From assembly GCA_004154925.1 (NCBI GenBank), contig QJNS01000121.1, positions 1 to 64,000 of the forward strand: a stretch of 64,000 nt of DNA, written 5' to 3'. This document shows positions 11,746-23,866 of the stretch, one piece after another (the stretch's first letter is position 1; each line of letters begins with the position of its first letter). Made by a program: the position numbers and the translations under genes. The stretch comes from Monosporascus cannonballus (Eukaryota > Ascomycota > Sordariomycetes > Xylariales). A model generated the notes under the pieces. It saw only the letters and a program-made list of their open reading frames with translations, searched no databases and was not told the origin of the DNA.

Positions 11746-14715
11746 CCTATTTTAAAAGAAAATATTTTAATTTTATCAGATCATTTTAAATATTATTCGA
11801 AAAACTAAAAAAATAACATTAAAGGTAAAACCTCCGATATTGAGAAATTTTCCAAATTAAATTAAATTATTTATTTATATTTTACAAACAAAAATTATTT
11901 TTGAAGTTTTTTTAAACTTAAATTATATAATCATCTTTTTACGAAGCTGCATTTCTATTTAATATAATATCGAATATATTTTAACAATTCTATATTCGGT
12001 TTTTTACGTTTATTTTTCTGGTAAAATATGTAATAGGATAAGTTAGTAGAAATATAACTATATAATTAGATTTTATAGTAAAGGAATATATTATCTTATT
12101 AGCAGAATACTAAAACCTTTAGAATAGCGCGAATATATAATAATTACGCATAATTCTCACAAATATTAAAAAAGATTTTCGGAATAATAAACAAAAAAAA
12201 TCGAAATGCAGATTTAATAAGTACGATAAAAAGTAGTATTTAATTACGGTAATATGTTTATTTAATTAGTTTTTAAATTAAATTGAAGATAAAAAGCTTT
12301 AATAACTAAACTTATTAATAGCTTTAAAAAACCAGAAAAGAATTTTCGATATTAATCAATTAGAATTGTTGTCATGTTATGTCGTAATAATAATTAAGAT
12401 CGATAATAAATCATATGTTTAGTGCGTATAAAACAATAAGCGTAAATATAATAATAAAATTCGATATACGGTTAATATTAGTACCCTCCGGCATAATAAT
12501 ACCTTTTACGAAATTACGCTAGATTTTATAAATTTTAAAACCGTTTAACGTAAAAATAAAAGCTAAATACGGTATCACAATTATAACAAAGTAGAATATT
12601 ATCAAAATACTTATAAAAAATCTCGATAATAAGGTAATTAAACTCCCGTTCCGGAAGAACGATTAATTAGCCTAAATGATAAATTATTTGATAAAAATAA
12701 GTAAAATATTAATATAATTCAAGTCCAGTACATATAACGGTTATTGCAATAAGAAATTTAACCCAAAATATAAAAAGTTGAGAAACTGGCACAAAATTCG
12801 TTAAGAAATTAATAATACGTTTTGAAAAAATAGTTAAAGAAATGTTAGAAGTAAATAAAAGTTATTTATTCTAGACTTTTAAATGGATATAGTAAAATAC
12901 ACGCCGTATATTATAAATAACGAGAATATTCAATACATGATAAATAAAAGAAGTTTATTTATTAATACATCGAATATTTATATAAGAAAAATTCGATTTT
13001 CTTAATCAAATCAGAGATAATACGGTGAATAAGTAATAGTTTTGATATTTTCGAATTATTATCTTCTAAAATGATATTTATAAATAAGTAGCTTTATAAA
13101 ATTAGCCAGAAAAAAACAATATCTGTAAGAAACCTTTTTTAGCTTTTATAATTAGTGTAATTATTAATTCATAAAAAAAAGGTAATTTAGCGTATTATAA
13201 ATAATATATTGCCAAAAACTTATTCTAGATTTTTATTTTTAGTCATTATTTATTGTAAGCATTAAAGGAAAATAGGTATTAATAGAAGAAATTCGATACT
13301 TTACGCTGGAATTTTATCAGAAAAATAATAAATAATAAAAGAGTTAATAAAACGTTATACGTTCTACGAAAAAGTAATTTACTCCATAAAGTTAAATATT
13401 ATAAACCAGTTAAAAGAAAATAATATAACTTAAAAAACAAATATGTCGATAAAAACGATATATGCAATAATTTAGCATATAACGTAAAAAATACAGATCA
13501 GGTTAAATAAATTTGAAAAAGATAATAAAAAATATTATTTCTAAACATTTTGTAAAATACTAAAATATAAAAGAATTCAAAAGAGTTTTCGAAAAGAGAT
13601 TTAGATATAACGATAAAAGCTGTTGACAACCTTATAATTTTGAATATATAAATTAAAACGTGTTAATATAGCGTAATATTAAAGTAAGAAAATTTAAGCG
13701 AGAACTATATAATATTGAATATTGCTATTCAGTTTAATTTATTACAGAAATATAAGTTAAAACTTTACAAAATTACAAATGCCGAAAATCAAACTCTTCA
13801 TTACAATAATGGAAAAATTTAACGTGAAATTAATTATTTCGAAATCTTTATTTAAAAACAGTACCAAATAATTGATTTCTATATTATTTTGTTTAAAAAT
13901 TACGATATAATCTTAAGATTATCATAGATATACTAGTGCGAAGTTATAATTAACGAAAAGATTAGCTAGATAAAGTTCGTTTTATACCTCGTCGATAGAT
14001 AAACTATTTTTTTATTATTTAATTAGAAATAGCGACGAATATAAAGATAAGAATACGACAAATACCTTATTATCTAAAAGAATAAAATATAAGAAACAAT
14101 TAGTACTAAAAATATGCTATACTTTATTTATTATTAATACAAAATTTAAGTAATTTAATAAAGATTTAAAATAATTGCTTTAAAAGTTAAAACATTTATT
14201 TAATATATTACTAACGTATTATTTAAGTTTGTAATTTGAGCAAATTCGCGATTTATTTTTTATTCATATTCCGGTTACCAATTTTAAATATATATTATTT
14301 AATACTAATAACATAAAACGTCCCACAAAAGAAATAACAATAAATTTAGCCGTTTAGGTGAAAAAACGTATCCTAAAACTTAATTATAAAAAGCTTAATG
14401 CGATATACAATATCGCTAAAGCAATCTTAAAAGCTCGATATTACGATAAACGCGTCCGAATCGATATTATCCTTAATTTGCGAAAACTGACGCTAACCGA
14501 AGAAAAATCGATCGTCGAACGAATCCTTAACTTAGATGCGCGGACGTTTCTTATCCGGCATTAGTACGTTAAAAATATAGCGAATTTGCTACTTACGCAA
14601 CGCGTTACGGAATGTCACAGTCCTAAGTGGCGCCTTGTAGGTATATAGGGCAGAACAAGGCGGTCAGAGCTCGACTTGATTTTAGTAGTGTAATGGCTAG
14701 ACTCTTGTTCTTCTG

Positions 14716-15128
14716 TGTTACGACCTGACAAGCCACGGCCTCCAGAAACGGTCGCAGCAGAGAAAGCCAAGAAAACTATGTGGATCAGGTTACGTGACGG
14801 ATCACCAACTTACTGATGGTGAGCCAGTAAGCCGGATCACCAATTCACTGATGGTAAGCCAGTAAGCCGGATTACCAACTTACTGATGGTGAACCAGTAA
14901 GCCAGAAGGATATATATGCTTATTAATTCTATAATTTAGATAATTTTAATTTATAACATTTATTAATATTAATTATTTGCAACATAATATCGTTCCCTAA
15001 GGCATTTTTGGTATTACGAAACATAATATAATTACTATATTTATTATTTAGTTTCTTACGATATTTTTAGTAATATAAACCCGTACGATTAAAATTTAAT
15101 AATTAATTAAACCGTATAATTCGTTATA
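14716..15128 (+). repeat. 5' LTR of gypsy element A
   Basis: It starts TGTTACGACCTGACAAGCC and ends ...TTCGTTATA. It carries three near-tandem copies of a unit built on ACTGATGGTGAGCCAGTAAG near 14,805-14,905. Its first ~200 bases are little mutated, and its second half is strongly AT-converted. Confidence 0.92.
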
Positions 15129-15199
15129 CGTTATAAAATTTTATTTAATAGTACCATTAAACTTTAAATAATATTTAATATTATTAAGATAATTATTAC

Positions 15200-16300
15200 C
15201 GCTTAGAAAACTTTTATTTAATAACTTTAGGCTCGAATTCGGAAATTAAAGAAAGAAATCCGACAAATTAAAGCTATGTTACCTGCCCAAACCTTTTTCG
15301 CCCGCATAAAACCTAGGAAGCTAAAGCTTTATAATAAAAAAAGTAACTTTTAAACTTTTTTAACTTAGGTACGAATTTATTTTCACTTTTTAAACCTTAG
15401 CGATTCGGCAAATTAAATGCTAACAATAAAAGCATACTTAACGAAAAACGGTATTAATTAATTTAAACCTATTATAAGAAATTTCCTAAAAATAAAAAAT
15501 CAGATAAAAAGATTTATTAATAAGATTTTTTTATTATATATTAATTTTAAAAATAAAATACGTAATAATTTCGATAATCCGGATAAAAAATAATTTATAA
15601 TTTAATAATTTTTAAAATTTCGATAAGAAAACCAGTATTTAAATACGCTATAACCATTAAAAGCTTTACGGCTAAGGCCGGATAAGGAAATAACAAGGTT
15701 AACGCCTTTATCGATATATTTTATAAAGGGTTAAAAATAATATAAAAAATAAAATTATTTAAATTAAATAATTAATTACTTTAAACCGATACATTATAAA
15801 AGTAATTAAAATCGATATTCGACAATTTAAAAAATAATTAAAAAAAAGGACAATATGCTTTACGTTCGGGATATAACAAATTTAATTAAGGAAAAAAACG
15901 AAACGCACCTTTTACGTTTTATAAAACGGCGCCAAGACCTATAGAACTCGGCGCTATCTATAAATAAAACTGGAACCAGATTAAATACTTTAATTACGGC
16001 AAAATAGGACATAAGGCTTACAAGTATAAAAAACCCAAAAAGCCACAGTAAAATAATTAAATACCTATACCGGAAAAATAATCTAAGAATAATTAAAAAA
16101 AACGACAGCAAAACTATTAACATAATCCAAGCCAAATACATATTAGGCTTACGGCAAAAAGTCTAATATAAATCCTTACGACAAGAAATTCGACAAAAAA
16201 TACGAAAAACCCAAAAGCTAATATAATAAATATCGCAAACATAATAAGAAATATTATAAGGATAATTACGCGAATACTAGAATTAAACAAAAAAGTTTAT
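15200..16300 (+). pseudogene. gag of gypsy element A, RIP-inactivated
   Basis: Gag would form the virus-like particle and bind element RNA. A zinc-knuckle layout is legible at 15,986-16,027: Y-F-N-Y-G-K-I-G-H-K-A-Y-K-Y, i.e. C-x2-C-x4-H-x4-C with all three Cys codons now TAC/TAT and His kept. Possible start ATG at 15,276. Multiple stops interrupt the frame. Confidence 0.75.
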
Positions 16301-19300
16301 TACGGAATTCTTAATTAATACGGCAAAATATATGCCATATATTGTCGACGACGAAAATATCCCGATTACGAAACATAAAAACAACATATTTACGAACGAA
16401 TTACCCGCATATATTATAAAAAAATCGATTTTTTAAACCGTACTGGAAATAATAAGGATAATAAGCAATAATATCGATATTTTCGAATTATAACCCCAGA
16501 AAATATCCAGCAGTTAGCCGAAATAAAACATTAACCCGAAAAAAAAACAATATCCGCAAAAAATCTCTTTTATCACTATAAATAATATAACCACTAAATG
16601 GAAAAAAAGTTAATCTAAAGTACGGTAAAAAAATACTGCTAGAAAATTATTACGGACTTCCATTTTCAGTTAATATTTACGACGGATCCCTATAAAAAAG
16701 TTATTAAAAAATACGTTAATTTATAAAAGATCTTTAAAATAATAATTAAGAGAACGTATAATAAAATATAATCCCAAATATAAACAGTTTATTCAATAAA
16801 AAAATTATAATAGAACTAAAAATAATTAATTTAGCTCGAAGAAATAATATACTAGCAATAACAATAAATATAACAGCTTAATGCGTTAAACGAAAAAATA
16901 TAAGCAAAATTTAATAAATTCGAACAGAAATTAAAAAAAGGTTACTTATAAAAAAGCCGCAAAATAATAAAACTTAAAGGAATTAAAAAGAATTCTTAAA
17001 AAAGGTTTTAAACATAACGATAAAAAATATTAACGACTTTATTATTTTGAAAATACGAATCGGAACGTACTAATATATTGCAATAGTAAATTACGGAGCT
17101 TTAGGCAGAAATTATATTATACCAAATATAATTAATAAGCTTAAATTATTATGGAAATACAAATTAAAACTTTACGTAACGACGAACGCCAAAAGTTAGG
17201 AATTTGCTTACGATAACGGAAAAATTATGCGTAAAATTAATTATTTCGATATCGTTTTATTCGAAAATTACGATATAATCTTAATATTATTATAAATGCG
17301 CCAATACGGAATTTTAATTAACAGCAAAATTAGCCAGGTAAAATTTACTTTATTTTTTATTAACAAACGAAAAAGAAATTACGATCTTAATATTGAATCG
17401 ATAATAACGACAAATATAAACATAAAAATACAACAAAAACCCTATTACCTAAAAGGACAAAATATAAGAAAAAAATCGGGCATTAAAGAAAACATTAACG
17501 TATCGTTATTTCCATTAAAGCGAAAACAAAGTAACTAAATAACGATTTAAAATAATAAGAATAATAATCCCAACAATTAAAAAAATTAATTAATATATTA
17601 CTATAATATCACATACATAAGTAATTTTTTAGAAAAAAGCTTAATACGAGATACCTAAAATATAACAAATAAAATTATAAAAAAATCTTTAAAAAGGATT
17701 TTTAATAAAATTTTACTTTATTTACAATTTTAGCGGAAATAAATTACGTATTTTTAAAAAATACCTGGAAAATCGGTTATAAAAATGGATTTAACCTTCG
17801 AAATTACTAGTAGAATACCTTAAATTTTTCGTATTTAAGAAAAATAAAAAATTACGATTTGTAATTAATTATCGATAACTAAACGATATTATTATTAAGG
17901 ATCGAATATTATTACTTTTAATTATAAAAATACAAAACTAATTTTACGGAACCAAATAATTTATAATGTTTAATTTTAAAAATGGATATAACTTTATTAA
18001 AATTAAAAAAAGGATACGAATAAAAAATAGCCTTTAGGACGAAATACGAACTATTTAAATATTTAATTATACTAATAAGATTTACGAACGTATTAATAAT
18101 TTTTTAACGAATAATTAATTACGTATTACGAAAATATCTCGATAGTTTCGTTATTTGCTATCTCGACGACATTTTTATTTTTTTAAAAATAAAACAAATA
18201 TACGTAAAATACGTTCATGAAGTTTTTTAAGCTTTATAAAACGCAAAGTTATTAATTAACGCAAAAAAAAATTAATTTCATAAATAAAAAGTAAAATATT
18301 TGGAATATATTATTATTTTAAAATATATTAAAATAAACCTTAAGAAAATCTTTGCAGTTATAAAATAACAGATATTAATTACGGTTAAAAAAATATAAGC
18401 ATTTTTGGATTCGTTAATTATTACAGAAAGTGTATTCGAAATTTTAGCAGGATAATTATATTCTTAATAAATTTTACGAAAAAGAAAGGAATTTAAATAA
18501 ATATTAAATACGAAAAAAGTATTTTAAGATATTACAAATACGATTATTAACGAATTAATATTAATTATATATAATTTAAACCATTTTATTAAATTAAAAA
18601 CCGATATTTCGGATTACGCGTTAGGCGTAATAATCGAATAACGAAATAATTAAAGTAAATTGCATTTTATTATATTTTTTTCGTTTAAATTAAAAGGAAC
18701 TAAGTTTAAATACGGTATTCCAGATAAAGAATTTATGGCTATTATTATGGCATTTCGAAAATTTAAGTATTTCCTAAAGGGAAATTTGCATTAGGTTAAA
18801 ATTTATACGGATTATCAAAATTTTACCCGATTTATTACGACCAAAAAAATTACAGAACGATAATTTCGTTATGCGAAAAAATTGGCGAACTTCAATTTCG
18901 TTATTATTTATAAAAAAAATCAGAAAACGGCAGAACAAATGCTTTAAACAAAGGACCAAACTTCGAAAAAACATTGGTCAAAGTTAGCCGTATAATTTTT
19001 GATATTATTATAAAAAGATATTTACGCCTATAACAAATTACGATAATTCGGGCAGTACTTTTCGATATGCATTAAAAAATTTAGCAGTATAACGATAATT
19101 TTATAAAAAAATGAAAAAACAGACAAAATATGAATTATAAAAAATATTTAAAATATTTTATTCGAAAAATATACAAATATTAATTATATAGATATTTAAG
19201 GATTTATAAATTTTTAAAGTAATTTTAACGTATATATTCTTTTCTTAAAATAAAATTAACGATATAGAAAATTATATGGTAATACGATATTTACGCTAAA

Positions 19301-20570
19301 GCAAAGATTTGACGATATAAGCCTTACGGAAAATTATAGTTATTATTAATCGCAAAACGGCCATAATACTTAATTATATTTAACTTTATTACTTAACTTT
19401 TTATATCAAAAAATCTAATTACAAAAATATATTATGATAGCATTTTCGTAATCGTCGATCGATTTACGCAATTTTCCTATTTTCTTTATTATACTATAAA
19501 AGTATAAATGCCGAATAATTGGCATATATTTTTTTAAGATATATTTTTAGCATATATAAATTATTAATGAAAATTATTTTAAATAAAGGATTAACTTTCG
19601 TATTTAAGTTTTAATAAGGCCTTATAGTATAAATCGGCCTAAATTACAACTTATTTAACGTATTTAGAGCTTAAATAAATAAATAAATAAAACGAATAAA
19701 CTAAACTTTGAAAACTTATTTATAATATTATATTAATTGCGAATAAAATAATTGGATTAAAAAGTTATTAATCACTTAATTAACTTATAATATTATTTAT
19801 TATGAAAATATTAAAACAAAACTTACGAACCCGAATTTTGGTTTTATTCCAAAAATTTATTAAAAAAATACGTAACGATAATTTAATTAATGTTAAAGCA
19901 ATTCTTGTATTAAAATAATTACGATAGCTATATTAAAAAATAAAAATAGACCTGGAATTCGTACGAAATTAAATAAAGAAGTATTATAACCAGAAAAGGT
20001 TAAAAAAATTAATTTTCGAAAAAAGGAAAATAGTTTTTTTTGCTATAAAAATCATTTAAATAATACGACCCAGCAAAAAAACTTGATTTCAAATATTTCG
20101 GTCTATATAAAATTATTAGGAAAATTTCAGAAAATAATTACTAATTAAAATTTTTACTAAAAGTCAAATTCCATTTAACTTTTTACGTTTCCTTATTCGA
20201 ATTAACGGCAGATATAATTAAAGTGCATACGGCATAAAAGAACGTAAAAACAAAAAAAATTAAATATACGAAATAAAGAAAATTTTCGATATACGGAAAT
20301 AAAAAGGACTTACTTAATACCTAATTAAATAAAAAAAGCATCCGGATTCCGAAAACACCTGGAAACCTGCTAAAAATCTTATTGGCGTTTAGCGCCTATT
20401 AAAAAGTTTTTACCAGCAGTAACGGAATTACCCAAAATAATAATATTCCAGTTTATAAGATCCAAAAAGGGAAACTTTTGGTTTACCGCGTTCCAGTTAA
20501 TAACGTTTACCTTACTCAAAACCTATATTTTAATTACGGATTTTAACTTTAAGTAAATAAAGTTATTGGA
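16300..20570 (+). pseudogene. pol of gypsy element A (protease, RT, RNase H, integrase), RIP-inactivated
   Basis: Protease motif at 17,080-17,100 reads A-I-V-N-Y-G-A where a D-S/C-G-A is expected, so the catalytic Asp codon is now AAT. RT: the YLDD active site is intact at 18,159-18,170 (CYLDDIFIF). RNase H start near 18,599 reads KTDISDYALGVIIE, then KEFMAIIMAFRKFKYFLKGN. Integrase core near 19,445-19,475 reads FVIVDRFTQF, including the first catalytic Asp (19,457-19,459). Numerous TAA/TAG codons lie between the motifs. The order is typical Ty3/gypsy. No chromodomain could be confirmed. Confidence 0.88.
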
Positions 20571-20589
20571 ATTATTTAAGGATTAAAAA

Positions 20590-21000
20590 GCACGATTAAT
20601 AAATTTTGTACCCTGAAATTAATGGTGTTAATATTAACGACGTAAACGGGAAAGCCGCGTAAAAATTTCGGATAAGGATTTTTCGGCTTTTAGCTCTTTT
20701 TTTTTTAAACTTTTTCAATTTCGCGATATGCCGATTAATTATGAAAACGAAGATTTCCGTCCCGTCGCATAAACGATTTCGGCGGACATATTTTTTATAA
20801 CGAAAAACCCCGTTTATTATTTGATAATTAAGCTGCCGAACGGAACAAAAGGAATAAGGTATCGCATTAAAATCTTTGAATTTAATCAAATTAGCTAAAG
20901 TAAGTCGTTATTCGGATTTGCGAAAATAACGCTTAGATATACCGGAGGATATATTAAAGGTATGCAAAAAAAAAAACTTACTAAAGAAAAGAAATCTTAA
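20590..21000 (-). other. Conserved block between integrase and 3' LTR with an antisense open frame
   Basis: An antisense frame of 97 codons (20,889-20,596) is open in element A. The homologous stretch of element E (from 63,560 to the window end) keeps much of the same antisense frame, with at least one stop. The product is Lys/Arg-rich and unrecognised. It may be a relic of an antisense gene, a conserved 3' region, or chance. Confidence 0.35.
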
Positions 21001-21028
21001 GGGCAAGATTTTGGAAAAAAAGAAATCG

Positions 21029-21441
21029 TGTTACGATTTGATAAGCTACGGCCTTTAGAAACGGTCGTAGTAAAAAAAGCCAAAAAAACTCTGTGGATTA
21101 GGTTACGTAACGGATTACTAACTTATTAATGGTAAGCCAGTAAGCCGGATTACCAACTTACTGATAATAAGCCAATAAGCCGGATCATTAACTTCTTAAT
21201 AATAAACTAATAAGTTAAAAGGATATATACGTTTATTAATTTTATAATTTAAATAACTTTAGCTTATAACATTTATTAATATTAATCGTTTGCAATATAA
21301 CATTGTTACCCAAGATACCCTTGGTATTACGAGACGTAATACGATTACTATATTTATTGTTCAGATTCCTACGATACTTTTGCCAACATAAACCCGTACG
21401 ACTAAGGTTTAATAGTTGGTTAAATCGTATAGTTCGTCACA
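21029..21441 (+). repeat. 3' LTR of gypsy element A
   Basis: It starts TGTTACGATTTGATAAGC and ends ...TTCGTCACA, the same 413-bp length as the 5' LTR. Differences are mostly C-to-T/G-to-A. The second half is the better preserved part, the reverse of the 5' LTR. Confidence 0.92.
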
Positions 21442-22925
21442 TTTTGTGCCATAACACGGAACGCGTCAGAGTTAATTAGGTGTCCAACTTTGTTAAACGG
21501 CAAGAAAAATGCGAAACGCGTTTAAATCGAAAAATAAATTACCAAAGAGTTTTATATAAAAATCTAAAAGTATTTCGGAAATAATTTAAGTTTATCCGAG
21601 TTATAGTCGCAAAATACGGTATTATAAAAAAGATATTTATAATTTCGATAAAACGGAATTTTTTATTAGGTTTCTTATAATAATAAACATAATTATTATT
21701 AATATTAAAAAACGTAAAAGATTTTAATAAGCCCAGTAAAAAAATCGGGATTAATTTAGGGTAATATAAACCGTTAATATATAAGGCTAGATTTTATTTT
21801 AATTTATTATCTTTATCGAAAAAAACCACACTTTTCGCTAATTCGTCGATAATCTATTTTTATTCGACTGAAAACTTTCCATAAGCGAAAATAACTGGAT
21901 AATAAATAAACTAAGTTTAAAATTAATTAAGCCTTTCGACAAATATATTAAAACGCGTACTAAAAGTTCGAAACGTCTTTTTGTTCTCGACAGTTACGAA
22001 CGCTATTATTCGATCAAATTCGAAAAATACTGCCAAATTAACGATATTATCACATTTTATATATCTATCTATTCCTCCTATTAGCTTTAACCTTTCGACG
22101 TATCCTATTTTTCCGTATTAAAACGCGCATATTCACTTTATATCGAAAATCATATACAATAATACGTTGCTTATATTACTAAGGAAAAATTTTATCGCCG
22201 GCTTCCGTAACGCGTTTAAAGTTACTATAACAACCGACAATATTAAATCCGGATTCGTAAAAACAAAACTTATTCCATTTGATCCTTATCGCGTCTTTTC
22301 TGAATTAAAAGTTCTAATTATACTTATACCAAGTATTTCGCCGCTTATTTTTACTAATTTCGTTATTTTCTTACCCATAAAAACACTTAGAAATATTACT
22401 AAAGCGATTTAACGGGAATATTATTTATAAAGAAAATCAAAACCTATCAAAGGAATTCGTTAATAAAAATAATTAAAATAATTAATTTTCTAATAAAAAA
22501 TAACTTAATACTTTTGTATAAAATTATTTTTTAAAGGAAAATAATATTTATTTACGTAAAACGAACTATATTTTTAATAAACGCCGGAAAACTAAAAATA
22601 AACGGCTTTAAAAAGTATTTACTATAAAGGAAATATAAAATTTTATAGCTACTAAGGAAAATAATATTAAATAATCGCAGCTAGCAGCGGCTAACGGTAG
22701 TCGTGGCAAAAGGGCTTAGGCGAAAGAACGGAAATATAACGTTTACGACAAGCCGGAACATAATGCGCGCATTTGCGAAAAGGATATAAAGGCGATCAGC
22801 GATAGAAATTCCGATTAGTTTGAATTAATTTAATATATTATGGTTAATTAAATCGAACTTTTTTATTTCGACGCGCTAAAAAACGTGTCGCGAACTTATT
22901 AAAATCGCGAGCTTATATTGTACTT

Positions 22926-23866
22926 TATAATAATACAAATATAAATTTTTTTAAAAAGTACGAAAATATTAACATATAATAAATAAAATTATGATATTAT
23001 TTTTAAAGAAACTTTATTTGCGAAGTTTTACCTTATTTATAACTTTAACGGAAACGAATTATGCGTTTTTAAGAAATATTTAAAAACTTAATTACGAAAA
23101 ATTAAAATTAATTTTCGAAATTATCAAAAAGGTATTTTACATTTTTCGTATTTAAAAAAAGTGCAAAAATACAGCTTACAGTCGATAATTGATAATTAAA
23201 TGATATTATTATTCAAAAGCGAATATTATCACTTTTAATTGTTTAAATAAAAAACCGATTTTATAAAACTATATATTTTATAACGTTCAAACAGAAAAAG
23301 AAATATACTTTTATTAAGATTAAAAAAATACAAACAAAAGATAATTTTTACAACGAAATACAAATTATTTAAGTACTTAATTACGTTAATAAGATTCAAG
23401 AACGTATTAATAACTTTTTATTGAATAATAAATTATATATGACGAAAATATGGCGATATTGTTTTTCATATTACTCCTATAGTATTTCTATATATTCGAA
23501 AATGAAAAAGTCATATATAATATATGTTTATTAAAATTTTAAAGGTTATAAAACGGTAGATTATTAATTAATGCCGAATCTTTTAAATATTTTAAATAAA
23601 AAGCAAAGTGTTTCAAATCTATTATTATTTTAAAATATATTAAAAGAAACTTTCGAAAATTTATTATAAATATAAAATTATAAGCGTTAACTATAAATAA
23701 AAAAGGCATAAACATTTTTAAATTTATTAAATATTATACGGAATTTATCCACCATCTTAATATAATTATTATACTTTTAACTAGTTTTTATTGTAAAACT
23801 TTAAATAAATAATATAAATTAGAGGCGATTTAGTAAATGAAAAGTTTAATTATTAATAACGTAATA
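22926..23866 (+). pseudogene. Reverse-transcriptase segment of gypsy element X
   Basis: Base-by-base collinear with gypsy A from about 17,592 onward; the stretch 23,000-23,260 reads closely like A's 17,690-17,940. It is far more AT-converted than A and has no open frame. It ends at the left TIR of the DNA transposon at 23,867. Confidence 0.7.

Larger units (their letters stand above)
14716..21441 (+). mobile_element. Gypsy element A: complete Ty3/gypsy LTR retrotransposon
   Basis: Two 413-bp LTRs (14,716-15,128 and 21,029-21,441) flank an internal region with gag and pol in the order protease, RT, RNase H, integrase, which defines Ty3/gypsy. Flanking target duplication is TTCTG (14,711-14,715) and TTTTG (21,442-21,446), differing by one C-to-T change. 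A purine-rich tract precedes the 3' LTR near 21,000-21,028. Length 6,726 bp. All frames are broken by RIP-type stops. Confidence 0.92.
14613..21456. mobile_element. 113-bp LTR-like insert (solo LTR), itself split by gypsy element A
   Basis: Bases 14,613-14,715 (starting TGTCACAGTCC) and 21,447-21,456 (ending CCATAACA) together form a 113-bp TG...CA segment. It is flanked by an identical 5-bp duplication CGGAA at 14,608-14,612 and 21,457-21,461. Removing it with one CGGAA restores the transposase frame exactly. It is nearly free of RIP changes. Size and ends fit a solo LTR of an element with no other copy recognised here. Confidence 0.75.
14358..22800 (+). pseudogene. Fot1/pogo-type DDE transposase, split and RIP-inactivated
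   Basis: In two parts. Bases 14,358-14,612 carry the N-terminal helix-turn-helix half (AKAILKARYYDKR, LRKLTLTEE, ANLL). From 21,462 the same frame resumes (VSNFVKRQ, LNRKINYQRVL, AKYGI) and reaches DIYNFDK, whose Asp at 21,647-21,649 is the likely first catalytic residue. A one-base slip near 21,625 and many TAA/TAG codons show loss of function. The C-terminus at 22,735-22,776 has a C-x2-C-x4-H-x4-C knuckle layout, with both early Cys codons now Tyr (TAT, TAC) and His and the last Cys kept. The family binds its own TIRs and moves by cut-and-paste into TA sites. Confidence 0.85.
14214..22925 (+). mobile_element. Fot1/pogo-type DNA transposon (family 1, copy 1), interrupted by nested insertions
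   Basis: Target duplication TA at 14,212-14,213 and 22,926-22,927. The terminal inverted repeats start ACGTATTATTTAAG on the left and, read from the right end, AAGTACAATATAAG. Removing the insert at 14,613-21,461 leaves about 1.86 kb, close to the 1.84 kb of the uninterrupted copy at 57,416-59,254. The host is gypsy element X, whose sequence continues across the ends. The transposase is described separately. Confidence 0.85.

Noticed and set aside
14805..14905. Regularly repeated GCCAGTAAGCCGGAT-type units that resemble a small CRISPR-like array
   Set aside because: They lie inside the LTR of gypsy A, recur in the other LTR copies, have tiny variable spacing and sit in a fungal genome.
15860..16141. 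Minus-strand frame of 93 codons with hydrophobic character
   Set aside because: It overlaps the Gag zinc-knuckle region of gypsy A on the other strand; hydrophobicity comes from AT-rich codons.
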